NCBI GenBank assembly: GCA_030267565.1
Contig: BRXU01000002.1
Coordinates: 7,011,501-7,075,500 of the forward strand
Reading direction: 5' to 3'
From: Pleodorina starrii
Taxonomy: Eukaryota; Chlorophyta; Chlorophyceae; Chlamydomonadales; Volvocaceae
Length of the DNA: 64,000 bases
The position numbers and the translations under genes were made by a program. The notes beneath the pieces were generated by a model that saw only the letters and a list, made by a program, of their open reading frames with translations, was not told where the DNA came from and did not search any database. Positions 12,173 through 24,493 of the stretch are shown here, piece by piece. Numbering within the stretch: the first letter of the stretch is position 1; each line of letters starts with the position of its first letter.

Positions 12173-12271
12173 AAACCGGGCCAAGGCGCTAGCCTGGCGG
12201 CTGCAACATGCACGGCTCCCGTGCGGGGTGTACCTGGCCTCCAAAGGTCAGCCGCAGCGTGCCCACTGCCC

Positions 12272-12342
12272 TTTTTTTTCTGCGAGGGACGTTACAAGGA
12301 CTGGGAAAGCGAAGCCCAACGGGCAAGCCGAACAACCCTGCT
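12272..12342 (-). mobile_element. Third, very short copy of the T-run retroposed element
   Basis: About 70 bp beginning with a T-run and then CTGCGAGGGACGTTACAAGG, matching the first part of the 16-871 and 9583-9810 copies. It interrupts the LINE frame just after the codons for RAHCP. The 13259-13582 partial LINE lacks it. The right boundary is approximate. Confidence 0.75.
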
Positions 12343-13005
12343 CCTAGCTGCTCGGTGGACGGCAGCCTGCATGTCGCCAGCCTGACCCACGTCTTCTTGG
12401 AGTGCGGGGCTTACACCGCAGCCCGGGTTTGGCTGGCAGAGCTGTGGGCGGCAGTCTCCGGGGCCGCGGACTTGCCCTTCAGCCAGCCGGCTGTGCTACT
12501 GGGGGACTGGCCGGGGTGGCCGGCCTACCCCACCAGCCCTGGGCTGCAGCTGCTGTGGGCAGCCCTTCGAGCCACTTGGCTGTGGGCGGTCTGGGGCCAC
12601 TACCACAGGGTGGAGCCTGATGACCATCCGTCGGCCACGGTGGTGGGCTGCGTCATTGGGGAGCTGCAGCGTCTCATGAGGGCACATTTCAGCATGGCGG
12701 CGCTCTCCGAGGACACTCTGGCGGGGCTGCCCCGGGGCCACATCACAGCGCAGCTGAAGCCCGGCCGGTTGGATGCCTTCGAAGCCTCCTGGGCGCATGA
12801 AGGCGTCCTCTGCTCCGTACAGCGGGTGGCTGGCAGCAGCCCGCGTCTGCAGGTTCATCTGTCCCTGGTGGCCCCGGTCCCAGCAACACAGGCGTCCGCC
12901 GGGGGCGCCCAGGCAGCTCAGCAGGTCTTCCCGACCGGGTCAGCCATCCGCACCCAGCCCAGCCAGGCAGCAGCTGAGCTGACAGGGCAGCCGGGGCAGT
13001 CGTGA

Positions 13006-13258
13006 GCGGGTTGTTGGGTGTCGGGGGTCTCGGTGTCTGCGGTTCTTAGGGTGCGAGGGGTCTTGAGGGTGGGGGGAGTGTGGTGCGGGTTGCCTAGGGA
13101 GGGGGGTGCGGTGCGGGCCTTGCTGTGGGTGGGGCCTGAGGGGGTCTTGGGGGTCGGGGGGGCTTCGGAGCAGGGTTGGTGTGGTGCAGGCTGCCGTGGG
13201 AGGCTTTTGCGGTTCGGGGGCTGCTTTCTTGAGGGGACGTCCCCTGTGTGGGGTCTGT
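13006..13258 (+). other. Probable LINE 3' untranslated region
   Basis: Strongly G-rich on the plus strand with no usable frame. It lies between the LINE stop codon and the start of a second partial LINE copy. Assignment as 3' UTR is by position only. Confidence 0.45.
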
Positions 13259-13582
13259 GGGTGTGGCACCACACCAGCACGACCCCGGCGCTTCCACCGG
13301 ACCGTCGGTCCCCACCGGGCCGGCACCGGAGGCGGGTCATCAGGCAGCTGATGGCCCGGGCCCGGAGCACCCGGACTCCCCGGCTGGCATGTCTCCCCTC
13401 GACCGCCGGCGGGCCTGGCAGCGGCTGTGGGACTGCCCCGCTAGCAACCGGGCCAAGGCGCATGTCTGGCGGCTGCAATATGCCCGGCTCCCGTGTGGGG
13501 TGTACCTCGCGTCCAAAGGTCAGCCGCAGCGTGCCCACTGCCCCACTCCTAGCTGCATGCTAGCGGGTGGCCCACATGTAGC
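13259..13582 (+). mobile_element. Second, truncated LINE copy
   Basis: Matches the LINE segment equivalent to about 11750-11914 joined to 12180-12271, in frame and without the two insertions seen there (MSPLDRRRAWQRLWDCPASN, then AKAHVWRLQYARLPCGVYLA). It stops where the other copy continues with SLTHV, and a (TAA)n tract takes over at once. It is useful as an empty-site reference. Confidence 0.8.
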
Positions 13583-13906
<324 letters not shown>

Positions 13907-14141
13907 TACGCCCGGCCGGTAGCCGAGGCGTGGGTTATGGGAGCAGAGGTGGTGGGGTGACGGGTTTCCCCGGTCCCAGCCCCCCCCACCACCGCAAGGA
14001 ACTTGTCCCACGTTGGTTACGTGCCGGCCGGTGTCGGTTCCGCATGGGGGTTGCGTTCCATTTGTCTGCGGGTTATAACGATAGTGTTGAGTGTCCTAAC
14101 TGCATGGTCGTGAAGGTTGTTGCAGCATGCTCGGGCTTCCT

Positions 14142-14237
14142 AGGGCGTAGGTCCTTCCTGATAGTGCGTTGAGTAGAGGGCGTAGGTCCTTCCTGATAGT
14201 GCGTAGAGTAGAGGGCGTAGGTCCTTCCTGATAGTGC
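14142..14237. repeat. 35-bp tandem repeat, about 2.7 copies
   Basis: Units beginning AGGGCGTAGGTCCTTCCTGA at 14142, 14177 and 14212. The first two differ at one base and the third is partial. Confidence 0.9.
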
Positions 14238-14446
14238 CCGCAATCAAAGCCGAGGCTGATGGCTTCCTGTGTTGTGTAGATTGTTGGACGCCAAGCCGCA
14301 AATGCACGCATGATGCGGTCTGCGGGCCGCCCAACATGTACAGTCGGCAAGTCCTTATGTAAGTGGTTGTTCGCTGTGCATTATAGTGACATTACGGTAC
14401 GTCATAACTTCACGACACGCGACTTCGCGACGACTTTGATGTCGAC

Positions 14447-14686
14447 CAGGGTGGCTATCTTCAGATATGAATTCGGGAGAAAATTTTGGAAATTTGAAGA
14501 TACTTTTGCCGTGCAAAAAGCTGAAGGTTTAGATAATCCGGCCTCACAGGTGGGCATGATATCTCCCGGGGCTGTGTTTTGCCGGGAAAATCCCCTCCTG
14601 GACAGATCCTGACAGATACTCTCAGCACTTCTGAGCCAGGAGTATCTCCGGCCGTAGATACTCAGAAAAATAAGATAGCCACCCTG
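14447..14686. mobile_element. hAT-type MITE, copy 3
   Basis: 240-bp member of the family seen at 4062 and 5335, with CAGGGTGGCTATCTT and its complement at the ends. It is outside the satellite and more diverged internally. The flanking octamers (ATGTCGAC left, GCACGCGG right) do not match, so no target-site duplication is recognisable. Confidence 0.85.
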
Positions 14687-17600
14687 GCACGCGGCGGGTT
14701 TGGGGTTGGGAAGGCCGGACCACGTACGGGTTCCACCCGGGACGGGTCCAAGTCATGGCTATCGAGATCCACTGTAAGGAGCTGCTGAAGAGCTGTTGCC
14801 CCCATTTGGGTCACCCGCGCAAGTAGATACCGGTAGACGGCAGGACCCTAAACTTCGTGTCTTCCGACTCGCGCGCCTACCTAACGCTCCCGAGTCCCTA
14901 GGATTCGGGGTGGGAATACCGGTATTGACTGAACAGGAGCCAACCTGTTCAGCCGGACGGACGTACATTCTGTGCCGCCTTTCGGCCACATCTCAACGTG
15001 GCAGACGGCCACCACTTTGTTCACGGAGCCCACTCGCCGGGCAGGGTCGAAGCCCCACCAACTGAATCGGTTCGATAGCATCTCGAACCTCTCGCGGCGA
15101 AACTGCCCGAAACCACGTTGTCAGAGCCCCATAGGCGCTCTTGCTTAGGCAGCGGAAATCCAGCGGTTCGACCCTAGTCCCTAGCACTCAACTCCACCCG
15201 TACGGATTAAACGGGGCCCCGCCCTTTTTCCGGCTTCAAGGAAGCCGACACCGACCCCTTGTTATCCCCCAGGCAAAGCGAGCACATTCGGTTTTTGGCC
15301 GGCTGCCATGTGACAGCAAGGTCCATGACATTTAGCAACCTCACCCCCACGTGATGCATCGATCAAAGCTGTCTGCGGCGACATGAGAACTGTTGAGAAG
15401 TAGGAACCTTCGTAGTGCGTTCTGCGATAGCCATGACAGCAAACAGAACGAAATGAAGATGACGGGTAGCCAAACTGTGCATCGTTACAACATACTCAAA
15501 AGCATGTGCACATACTGTCTGGTCGAATGCCACCGACAAGCTCTGAAGCAAGGGTCCTTGACCTTGGCAGGGAACTGGTCGACGCCTTCGCCAATCGACA
15601 CATATACAAATGCCGCCCCCGGGCAAGCAGATTGCGAACGGGCAGGATTTGACGGACACAGACAGGCGCTGACGAACCCTAAACCCACAGAGTGTGTTGG
15701 TAAATGTGTGATGACATGCTGCCGCGCCTTTGCTGCTGCAGCACCTGCAGTTCTGCATCACTTAGATGTCCATTCGTCCGATATATGGCTGATACAATGG
15801 CTCTCGTACCGCACTCAACTGCAGTTGCACATCATCAGGACGCGCAGATCTGCAACCTCCACTGTGCCGCCCCACGCATCACTGCCCCTCCATCCTCGAT
15901 TCCCACCAGCATTCAATCCCCTGCACCCGCAAGACGAGACATCATCCTGGAGCGAAGTGCATATTTGGGCCGAAATGGACACAGCGAAGCCCGCTGAGAG
16001 AGAGAGAGAAAGAGACACGCACTGCCGCCACCGCCTAATACTATTCCTGGTATCGGTCGCAAACTGCTTCCGACAATTGTGCACCCCTTTGTCTGGCCCC
16101 CATTCGCCACGTGCAAGCCCCGCAGGCCCCGACGTTGGCCAAGTTGCGCACATGAAGTGCACCGCTCTTCCACAGCCATGCAGTAATGTACTCGAACTAA
16201 CCGTGTTGCAAACGGCGTCACCTGCTGGAGTGTCTGGTGGCAGCCACCTGAACGTGTTCAGATGAACAGCCAAACGAGAACGTATCGCATCACACTGCAC
16301 GCTGCCCGGAGGGGCCGAGTGTGACAAGCCAGTGAACCCTTGATTGACCCGGCCGCTGACCAAACCACCCTGACCAAACCACCCTGGCCCACAGCCGGCC
16401 ATACCACGCAGCCACGGCGCCGCACCATTCATCCCGGCCCCAAACGGACATATTTTCCAGTTGCCACCAGCCGACATTCAGGACACCGACGGACTGCGTC
16501 AGCAAATGCACGCATCGATCTTGAGGACTTCGCCCGCAGGTGGCTTCTTGTGGGAGAGCGCCAATTGGACCTCTGCCTGGTGACACCTAAGTGCCCGTAT
16601 GTGACATCCCTTGCCATATAAAAACGCGTACATCATTCCCGCTCCGTAGCGGCGGTCCACTATCCCCCAAGGAGGCCCCGACTGCCCGTCTCACCCATCC
16701 AACCGTCATTAAACAAAGAATCCCGGGACTGGCATACCGTCGAACAGTTGCTACAAGAGCACTACACATTCCTGGCAGTTGGCTACTCGTTACCGTAACC
16801 TGCGTCCAGCACCCCTTCTCAAACCCCTCCTCGCCAATCCGCCGGCCGCCTTCGTAGGCGAGCGACCATGGTACTGTAAAAGCTGTACACAGCTACTGTT
16901 GTGATCGCGCAATTGCAACCCTTTCGGCAGCGTCCCCAGTGAATTATTACGTATCGCCGTCACCAGCACATCTTCACCACCACCATCAAACCGGCGCTCT
17001 CTCCGCATGCGACACACATGACATGTTCCCTTCGACGAGAACGAAGAGGAGGCTTACGGGCTTCTGCTCATTCCTTTCCACCATGGTGCTATTTGCTGTC
17101 CGCAATGGTTAAACAGAGTCATGCTACAGTCGCAGCAACAGCGGCGAACATAATACACCCGTCATGCACCCGCCCACAGGTGCAGAATGCGCAATGTGTA
17201 AGCAGCCCCACAAGAATCCCCGAACATCTTGTTATACGCGACGAACACCACCGGTGGCCCGAGGCCCAGACGTCATCGTGACCCGCAGACAACACAAACA
17301 CACGCGGCACGGTGTGGCAGCAACGCTTAGGGCAAAGCAAGCGCCTCCGTCCATGCAGAAAAGATGGAAAGGCACCGGCAACCGCTTCGAGCGAACGCAA
17401 TCTCTCACTCAACGCTCTTCACGCCGAGCCAGCCTGCGTGCCGGCTTTCGCGGCATGAAGGCGCGTTGCCAGCCAGCCATGTAAGGAACCCAATCGCAAA
17501 GCACTCGCACCTCACATGCCGTGCGTCGGTTTCACGTAGCTAGCTAGAAACTGCAGCAGGTTCAAACAAAACTCAGGCTCCCGCGACGTTTCTCCTACCC

Positions 17601-17820
17601 CACAGCGACAACCACCTCCTGGTGAAGCACGATGCTTCATTGGAAGATGCGTCGAGCTTTCACGGCCGTGCTGCAAGTTTGCGCCGACAAGTCAACAGAA
17701 CCAAGCCTGTAGGCGCCGCGCCCACGCAGCTGCAATGATTCAAGACCTATCAACGCCAGACTGCGTGCATCACCTGACTCGTCCTCACTGCCGCAGATAT
17801 CACAGATACCGCCGCCTCGT
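14687..17820. other. Gene-poor interval
   Basis: No gene I can support. The longest open frame (about 15393-16265, plus) has no recognisable domain, ordinary-looking composition and no splice-consistent extension. 14700-15330 is a lower-GC patch that reads like a decayed mobile element, but I cannot name it. A short GA-rich stretch lies at 15996-16013. Confidence 0.5.
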
Positions 17821-17825
17821 TTACA
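17821..17825 (-). terminator. TGTAA polyadenylation signal of the F-box/LRR gene
   Basis: TGTAA on the minus strand, about 70 bases past the stop codon at 17894. TGTAA is the usual poly(A) motif in volvocine algae. Confidence 0.55.
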
Positions 17826-17893
17826 CACTTCCCCCCTAGCTGCCTTCCCGGTTCCTGGCTGACCTTCGGCGGGGGTTGATGCCCCCGGCCAGT

Positions 17894-20800
17894 TCAGCTC
17901 GTCTCGTGCTTGGCTTTGATCTTGCAGTACGGCAGCACGGTGCGGAACTCGGCGCGCAGCAGCCGGGCCGCCTCAACACTCTTAAAGTAGGCCAGCGAGC
18001 ACTTGCGCAGCCCGGACATCCGTGTGAGCGGCAAGAACAGGCTGGTGTCGGCCCAGCCGTCACTGCTTGTGAGCTTAAGGCGCTGCAGATGGGGCAGCTT
18101 GACAACCATCTCCTCAACCAGATCCTGTATGGTGTGCACGGGGATGGCGGAGCGGGGATGGGAAGGGAGCAGGACTATGAAAAGGCAAGGGGAGGCGAAG
18201 GTGCGGTTCGGTAGCACGGAGGGGGCGTTGGCGAGTGAATGGAGCAACAAACCTTGGCGGGAAGGGAAACTAACTGGCGGGCAAAGAATCTCAGCGAAGG
18301 TGCGATTCGGTACCTGCTGGATCGCTTGCAGATGGCGACAAAGTGGGGCCTAATGAAGCGGATGAGCTGAGGGATTTGAGGGATCTGAGGGACCAGGATG
18401 GCCTAAATGATCTAACGGAATAGCACCGGTGTACGTATTTCGGTCCATCTGGATGGTGCTTTGAAAACGGGTCGACCTGCGCGTTGGCGTAATTTTTCCC
18501 TTGCCTTCCTCCCCCGTTCCCCACTTCACCCATTCAACACCTTTGTTCCCTGACACACCTTGGTGATGCAGCCCGCCAGCACCCGGACCTTGAGCACCTG
18601 AAGCTGAGTCAGGCTGCGGACCATCTGCCGCAGGGCGGACTACGAGGGATGGCACATCCAGGGAGAAGAAATGCAACGGGGCGTCAGAGATGATGAACCG
18701 GGGCGTTGGAGGTGGGATCGCAGCCCGATGGGAAAGCAGGGGCGGGATTAGCAGGCAGCGGCCGCATGCATGCCACCCATCATCAGAGGATCCAGGCCAG
18801 AGGCCAGAGGCGCACATAGTACACCCTCCCATTTCCTCAGCTTGCATGGGCAAGACACGCCCGATTCACCAATACTGTGGCACCGCAACCCCGCGCCCCC
18901 TCCTACAAGCTTTGTTCAACCTCACCCGCGGCCCGCCTCCACCCCTTCTCCCCACCTGCAGCTCGCGCTCCCGCAATCCCGCAATCCCGCGCTCCCACAA
19001 ATCCCGCTCCCACAAATCCCGCTCCCACAAATCCCGCTGCCACAAATCCCGCTCCCACCTGCAGCTCGCGCAGATCCGCCTCCTCCGCGACCTTGTACAC
19101 CGCAAACACCAGGTGGGTCAGCCCCGCGCACTCGGAGGCGATGGAGGTGATGCCCTTGGCCTTGACACAGCAGTTGGAAACTACCAAACGCTGGGGGCGA
19201 GAGGTCAAAGCGTGGGATGTGGTATGCGGACATTAAATCCATGGGGACGACTCGGCCTCCCAAGCCACCCAGGCAACATGTCTTCAACGTTTGGTGAAGG
19301 TACGACTCGCAAAATAGGACAGCCAAAAAAAACATTGCCAAAACCTCGCGAAATGCTGAACTCGTCTTTTCCAGTTTTACAACTGCGTTCCCGCACACGG
19401 CCCTTCCCATCTATTCAAAGCAGCGCGGTCCTCATAACTTCCGAGACACTGATCCGAAACCTGAAGCCAACCGTACACCATTTCGCGCACCTGCAGTGGC
19501 ATGCCCACGAACTCGGGGAAGTGGCGGCAGGTCGTGCGGCGCTCCAGTGAAGTTAAGTTGACCAAGCAGTCCGTCTGCGTAAGGACCGCCGATTGAAGAG
19601 GCTTGGTAAGGGATTGAGAGCGCCGTTTGATCAACTAACGCAGGAAGAGAGGCACCTCCCCCCCCGCGAGTATACGCTGTCAGTGGCTGCGCCAGCAGGG
19701 CCGGCTCGAACACGTTCAACGCCGCGGAAGGGCGGCATTTCCGTAACGAGGCATGCAGGCTTTGCCTGCCCGCACTCTTCGCCCGCCCGCCCGCACGCAC
19801 GCACCTCTTTCCTGCGCAGCTCCACGTTCTCGAGCAGCAGCGTCTGTAGCGAATCGGGAAGCCCTGTAGCGGGCAGTTTGATGGGCTCCACGCGCAGGAA
19901 GCGGGCGCGGGTGGCCCGGGAGATGTTGTGGTCTGCGGCCTGCTCGCCCTCCTGGGGAGGGTGATGCCTGAACGGGGGAGAGGGGACCGCGAACAACGCG
20001 CAGCGGGCCTGTTCATTACTTTGTGGAGGTTATAATTGCCCACCTTCCCAGAGGTCAGAAGCCGCAAGATTGCGCACTAGCGCGAACCGCCTTCGGCTGA
20101 AAAATCACCAGTCACAGGGACGTAATTCGGTCAGACATGCTACAGCATTCCGCCGAAGCGGCCGCCGGTACGGAACTTGGCCGAAATCCACTGCGGCATA
20201 TCGCCCGTTCCCCAGCCATGAAGACATCTTACTTGCGGCCCCCCCCCCCAAACGCATGCACACTCCCCTGATCTATCATGGCCCCTTCTTGCGGCGTTCC
20301 CTTTTAAGGAAGCTTTGCCTTCGGCTCAGCAGTTATTCGATCTGATAACCCACCTCAGCTCCAGCTGCTGCAGCTTGGTGAGCGCCCTCAACGGGTCCCA
20401 CCCGGCCGTCTGGTTGCGCACGTTGATGCAGCCCTTGAAGCACAGCCGGGTAACCCCCGGCCAGGCGGCGCACATGCCCGAGATAATCTCATCGAAAAGG
20501 ATGGGGTCGTGACTGGCCAACCCCTCCTTGGCAGAGCACCTGAGAAGTGAAGGCGCAACAGGGGAAAAGTACGAACCTGAACAAAAGCAAACACGTCCGA
20601 ATGACACGCTGAAGCAGATAGGCAGGATAAGTGAATCGCACAATTGGTCATTTCACTTACCGGCCACACCGATCCAGCCACATCTCACGGGACCTAACCG
20701 ACAACCCGCGCCCATCATGCGGCGTCCCTATTTGCCCTCCGCCCTCCCCTACCTGACGCCGCTTCTCCCGTCTCCCCAAAGCCTCCAATCGTCCACGCAC

Positions 20801-23800
20801 GCTTCTTACAGTTCATTGCACCCCGCTCCTCTCGCTCACCTGAAGTCCACCATGCTGGGCAGTGCTAGAAGCGGCAGCAGTGGCGACCACCAGGCCGTCA
20901 GCCCAGCCGTGTTGCCCGGGCCTGTGGGCGGAACCGCCGCTTCGGTGCCCGCTGGCGGAGCCGGCGGCGGCGGCGCCAGCTGGCCCATGAGCGCCACCAC
21001 CCCCGCCGGACCCATGCTGGCGCCCGCGTCCAGCGCCCCGCTGGCGGCCAGGGCCGCGGCGGGGGCGCTGTCCAGCACCGAACAGATGAGGGCGGCGCCG
21101 GGGGTGGGGAGCAGCTTGGTGCGGAAGTCGAGCAGTTCCACCACCGCATCCTCCTGCGTGAGGTAAGTGGGGGACCGGGGAATAAAGGAGGGTGTTATTA
21201 ACAGTGTTGTTGGAACGGGCCCTTTCACAACGGAGACCGCTTGCACGGCGCGGCGGAGCCGCGAGCGTTAATATACATCGTTCTACAAAGAATATTACAC
21301 AGATGCGCAGGCGCCGCGCACAAGCACCACCATCGGCGGCGCGATTGGCCCGCGCACAGGCAACCGCGCTGTCGGCGACGGCGGGCGCGGCTGCGGATGT
21401 GGCCGTGCACTAAGCATACGATGTTTTACGGGAAGGCTGGTGCTCGCCTGGTGCCACTCCCGCTCGTGCTCGGGAAATTTGATGTCCAGCCGCTGGATGC
21501 CCGACCACATGGCGATTCGGACCAGGTCTTGGCTGCATGCCGGGAGGACACGAGAAAACGGGGTTGAAAGTGTCTTCAGGGCCAGCAGCGACGCAGCGCA
21601 GTCAATGTTGGCAAATGGACACCGCAATACCCAACGTTACATGTACCGTCTGAGCTGCGACTGCGTCGCCGCCCAAAAGGGCACCGTAGACACGCACCAA
21701 CCCATTCAACTGGCCGTGATCGAACTCGCCCCAGGTTGTCACAGCAACCGCGCCATCAAAGGACTCTCCAAGCCCATCTTCCCTCCCCGTACCTCAGTCC
21801 GTCCTACGCTTTACGCATTGACGACCCGCCGCAATTCGCCCTATCCATGACGTCCTCCCGTGTTCATATGAAAATCGATTCGAACCTCGGACACAACTCC
21901 CAATCACTCGTCCCATTCGCCCCTCCCCAGCGCCTGCCACACGGCATTCCTCACCTGTTTGGGTACCTCAGCTTGAGCGACCTGAGCGCCGGGAAGTCCA
22001 GCCCCATGGGCACGTTGAGGCCGTCACTGCCCTCAGACACGCTCAGCTCGATGGCCGACAGCCTGAGAACCGAGGGACGGGGCCAAACCGGGGGCCATTA
22101 GCTGAGAGATGGCGGAGCATTCATCGCCCCATCGTATAACAAACGTGTGCCACGCATGCTGGAAGCTGGTCCCATGCACACTCACGGACGCACACGCGAG
22201 AGTCGTTCGCACACATAATGACATCCCATGCTTATTGTTTTTGATTTCACCTGCGATACTATCAAGTGCATGTATCTCAACCCGCACACAGTTCTCAACC
22301 ACCAGAGTTGAGCAACCTGGGTCAACCCACGCAACGCACGCATGCGCCGTCGACCCCCGTGCGACCCACATTCCAGTCTTCATGAAGGGCAAATTTGCAT
22401 GTGCGTCCCATATAACAACTACAATCGGGGGCCCATGCGCGCCTACGTATCGACCCACATTCCTCCCGCGCCTCGCTTTGCCACGCTCTTCCTAATTTCC
22501 TCGCCCCTAAGCATCACCCACCGTGCGAGCGTGGTCATGGACTGCCAGTCTTGTGGTACCATGTTGTGGTCGCCGAGTGCCAGACTGAGCTGCGTAAGGC
22601 CCGTCAGCGTGCCAATGTTGGCGAACAGCGGCTTGTCGGTGCCAGGCCAAGGCAGCCGCGTCTGCGGCGCGCGGAGGGCCAGATACTCGAGCTTGGTCAG
22701 GTGCGGCAGAACCGCCACCAGCGACGAGTGGAAGCTGTAGCGCAACGCAGACACGTGCAGCTTGGTCAGGCGCTGCAGCGCCGTCCATGACGCGAGCGCG
22801 GCAGGCGGCGGTGCGGCGGGCGTGTCGGGACGGCTGCTGCGGAAGGGCGGAATCTTGATGGCCAAGTTGCGCAGGCCGGTGAGAGAGCCGACAATGGGCA
22901 GGTGCTCAGTGGACCAGGTAGAATGGGAGGCCTCGTCCATGGTGAGGGACGTGAGCTGCGTGAGCGGGGAAAGCATGCTGATGTGGGCGGCGTCGGGCGC
23001 TGTGGAGAGCGATAAGCCCGACAGGTTGGATCCCACGCGTCCCAGCAGAGATGCCACGTAGTCCCACGAAGCCGACACGTCTGCATGGTGCGCCGCCACG
23101 TCCAGGCTGTCCGGCAGCCGGACGCGCAGGTGTGTGGCGTTAGGCGGCACGACACCTGGAAGCGGATCCACGGGGATGGCCGAGTAGGGGAAGGTGGGCG
23201 GCGGCGGCGGCGGAGCGCCGGGCGGCGGCGCGGCAGCACCGGCGGCGGCGTCTGCGGCGGCCTCAGCACCGCCGGCGGCAAGACCAGCATGGCCGGCAGC
23301 ATCGGCGCCAGGGCCGGGCCCGCCGATCGCAGCGGCTGCGACCTGAAGGCCGAAGGCAGGTGCACTGGCAGGGACCAATGCGTTGCCATTGCCGCTGCCA
23401 CCGGCTCCGCCCGTGGCTGCGTTGCTGGCTGAGCCGTGCACCCCGTTCAGGAAGTCCGTCCTAGTCAGTGCAGCGGTTAATGCAGCAACGGCTTGCTGCG
23501 GCTGTGGCTGTCGGCCAAAACCCAGCTTTTGCAGGAAGGACCCGCGCAGCGGCATGGAAACGACGGTGTCGGCTCCGGATGACGGTGCAGACGGCCCCGG
23601 TGCTGCTGCTGCCGTCGCTGCTGGGGCCAGGGCTGGAGTCTCCGCTCCGCCCGCTCCTGCGCCGCTCGCGTCCTCGCTGGGCCGACCCGACTCCGCCGCG
23701 CATTCAGTTTGGCACATTTCTGAAGATGCTGTAGAGGCGTCCTCGGGCGCCGCCTCGGGCGCTGCATTCCGTTGGACAGTATAGCGGTCTAGGCTGTCCT

Positions 23801-24248
23801 TGACCGCCTGTGGCACAGCCATGAACGTGTCTTGCAAGTCCAAGTTTACGGTGGTGGCCTTAGGGAAGGCCTTCGGCACCTCGGCAACGGTCTCCTCCGT
23901 ATGGAAGTACTCGGGCACAATGTAAAGCGTGTCCACGAGCGCCGCAAGGCAGCTGGCCCAATGCCGATTGACAAGTCGAGCTTTAAGAAGGGAAGATGGG
24001 GGCAGCACTGTCCCGATGACCTGTGGAAGCGTCAGCAAACACCCATCGGGCGGACATGGCGTTTTCCACAGCCATCCACCATGATGCTCGTCAAAACGAA
24101 CACTGTATTGCAAAGGTATGAACAAGCGCAACTTAAAGAGCCTCCCTGCGTGAGGAGGGCCCTGACTCACATGCATTGCCGTTGGCGGTAGGAAGGACCA
24201 GTCGACGTGACTGGTGTCCTGATGGTCATTTCCAAGGCTCTCCTCCAT
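17894..24248 (-). CDS. F-box/leucine-rich-repeat protein
   Basis: Eleven-exon model: 24171-24248, 22522-24020, 21955-22062, 21448-21532, 20840-21153, 20354-20539, 19805-19967, 19491-19574, 19059-19190, 18559-18639, 17894-18124, giving about 986 residues with all phases matching. Exon 1 ends DWSFLPPTAMH before a GTGAGT donor. Joined to VIGTVLPPSSLLKARLVNRH from exon 2 it forms an F-box-like motif (residues about 17-48), the part that binds SKP1 in SCF ubiquitin ligases. An alanine/proline/glycine-rich linker follows, then LRR-type segments such as LTKLHVSALRYS, LTGLTQLSLALGD, LTKLQQLELR and LPHLQRLKLT, the presumed substrate-binding face. Exon 21448-21532 needs a GC donor (CAG|GCGAGC); a GT donor at 21430 also keeps frame. 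The substrate is unknown, and F-box function is inferred from family. Confidence 0.8.
18991..19058. repeat. 15-bp minisatellite at an exon-intron junction
   Basis: About 4.5 copies of GCTCCCACAAATCCC (one copy GCTGCC). On the minus strand the last partial unit supplies the 5' splice site GTGGGAGC of the F-box/LRR exon 19059-19190, so donor-like GTGGGAGC recurs every 15 bp into the intron. Confidence 0.9.
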
Positions 24249-24488
24249 GGTATAGACCTTTGCGGCTGCACGGACTTCTGGCCCTCGCCCACTTCAGGGC
24301 CCCTCAGGAAATTAACGCACGCGCCAGCAAAGACAATCTAAGCAGCGTTCCTTTCCAAAGCCTTTACAACGCCGTGGAAAGAAGGACGTTGAGGTTCCAA
24401 ATCAAGCATAATGCATCCGCATTCTCGCTAGGAGCTCTAAACTACAAGGTCATATGATTGGAGGCAAGAAAACAAATCAGATTGCTAA

Positions 24489-24493
24489 TTACA
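24489..24493 (-). terminator. Candidate poly(A) signal of the DUS2 gene
   Basis: Minus-strand TGTAA, the only one I found between the DUS2 stop codon and the next gene. It implies a 3' UTR of about 1.3 kb (24.47-25.79 kb), which otherwise holds no gene I can support. Confidence 0.4.

Larger units (their letters stand above)
9811..13005 (+). pseudogene. Degenerate LINE reverse transcriptase ORF
   Basis: 5'-truncated non-LTR retrotransposon ORF. Visible reverse-transcriptase motifs are NGLQQGSTLSP (block B) at about 9919-9951, and HHADDTVL, the catalytic YADD-like box, at about 10069-10092. The thumb/connection region follows in the same frame. A single in-frame TGA at 10777-10779 separates it from the next open stretch (10780-11940). 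The frame resumes after a 258-bp insertion (11915-12172) as AKALAWRLQHARLPCGVYLA, is broken again at 12272-12342, and ends at 13003-13005. The last part carries a cysteine/histidine knuckle (PSC ... HVASLTHVFLEC) like those at the C-terminus of L1-type LINEs. The endonuclease and ORF1 are missing. The element is dead: truncated, one stop, two insertions. Confidence 0.85.

Noticed and set aside
15115..15185. Possible tRNA (GGTTCGACCCT, B-box-like)
   Set aside because: The T-arm does not pair and no acceptor stem or A box can be drawn.
15393..16265. 290-codon plus-strand frame
   Set aside because: No recognisable domain, no splice-consistent extension, codon use unlike neighbouring genes.
24171..24248. 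F-box gene with one unbroken 601-codon first exon
   Set aside because: The frame is open, but a strong GTGAGT donor after 24171 and an acceptor at 24020 remove 150 in-frame bases and bring the two halves of the F-box motif together at the correct spacing.
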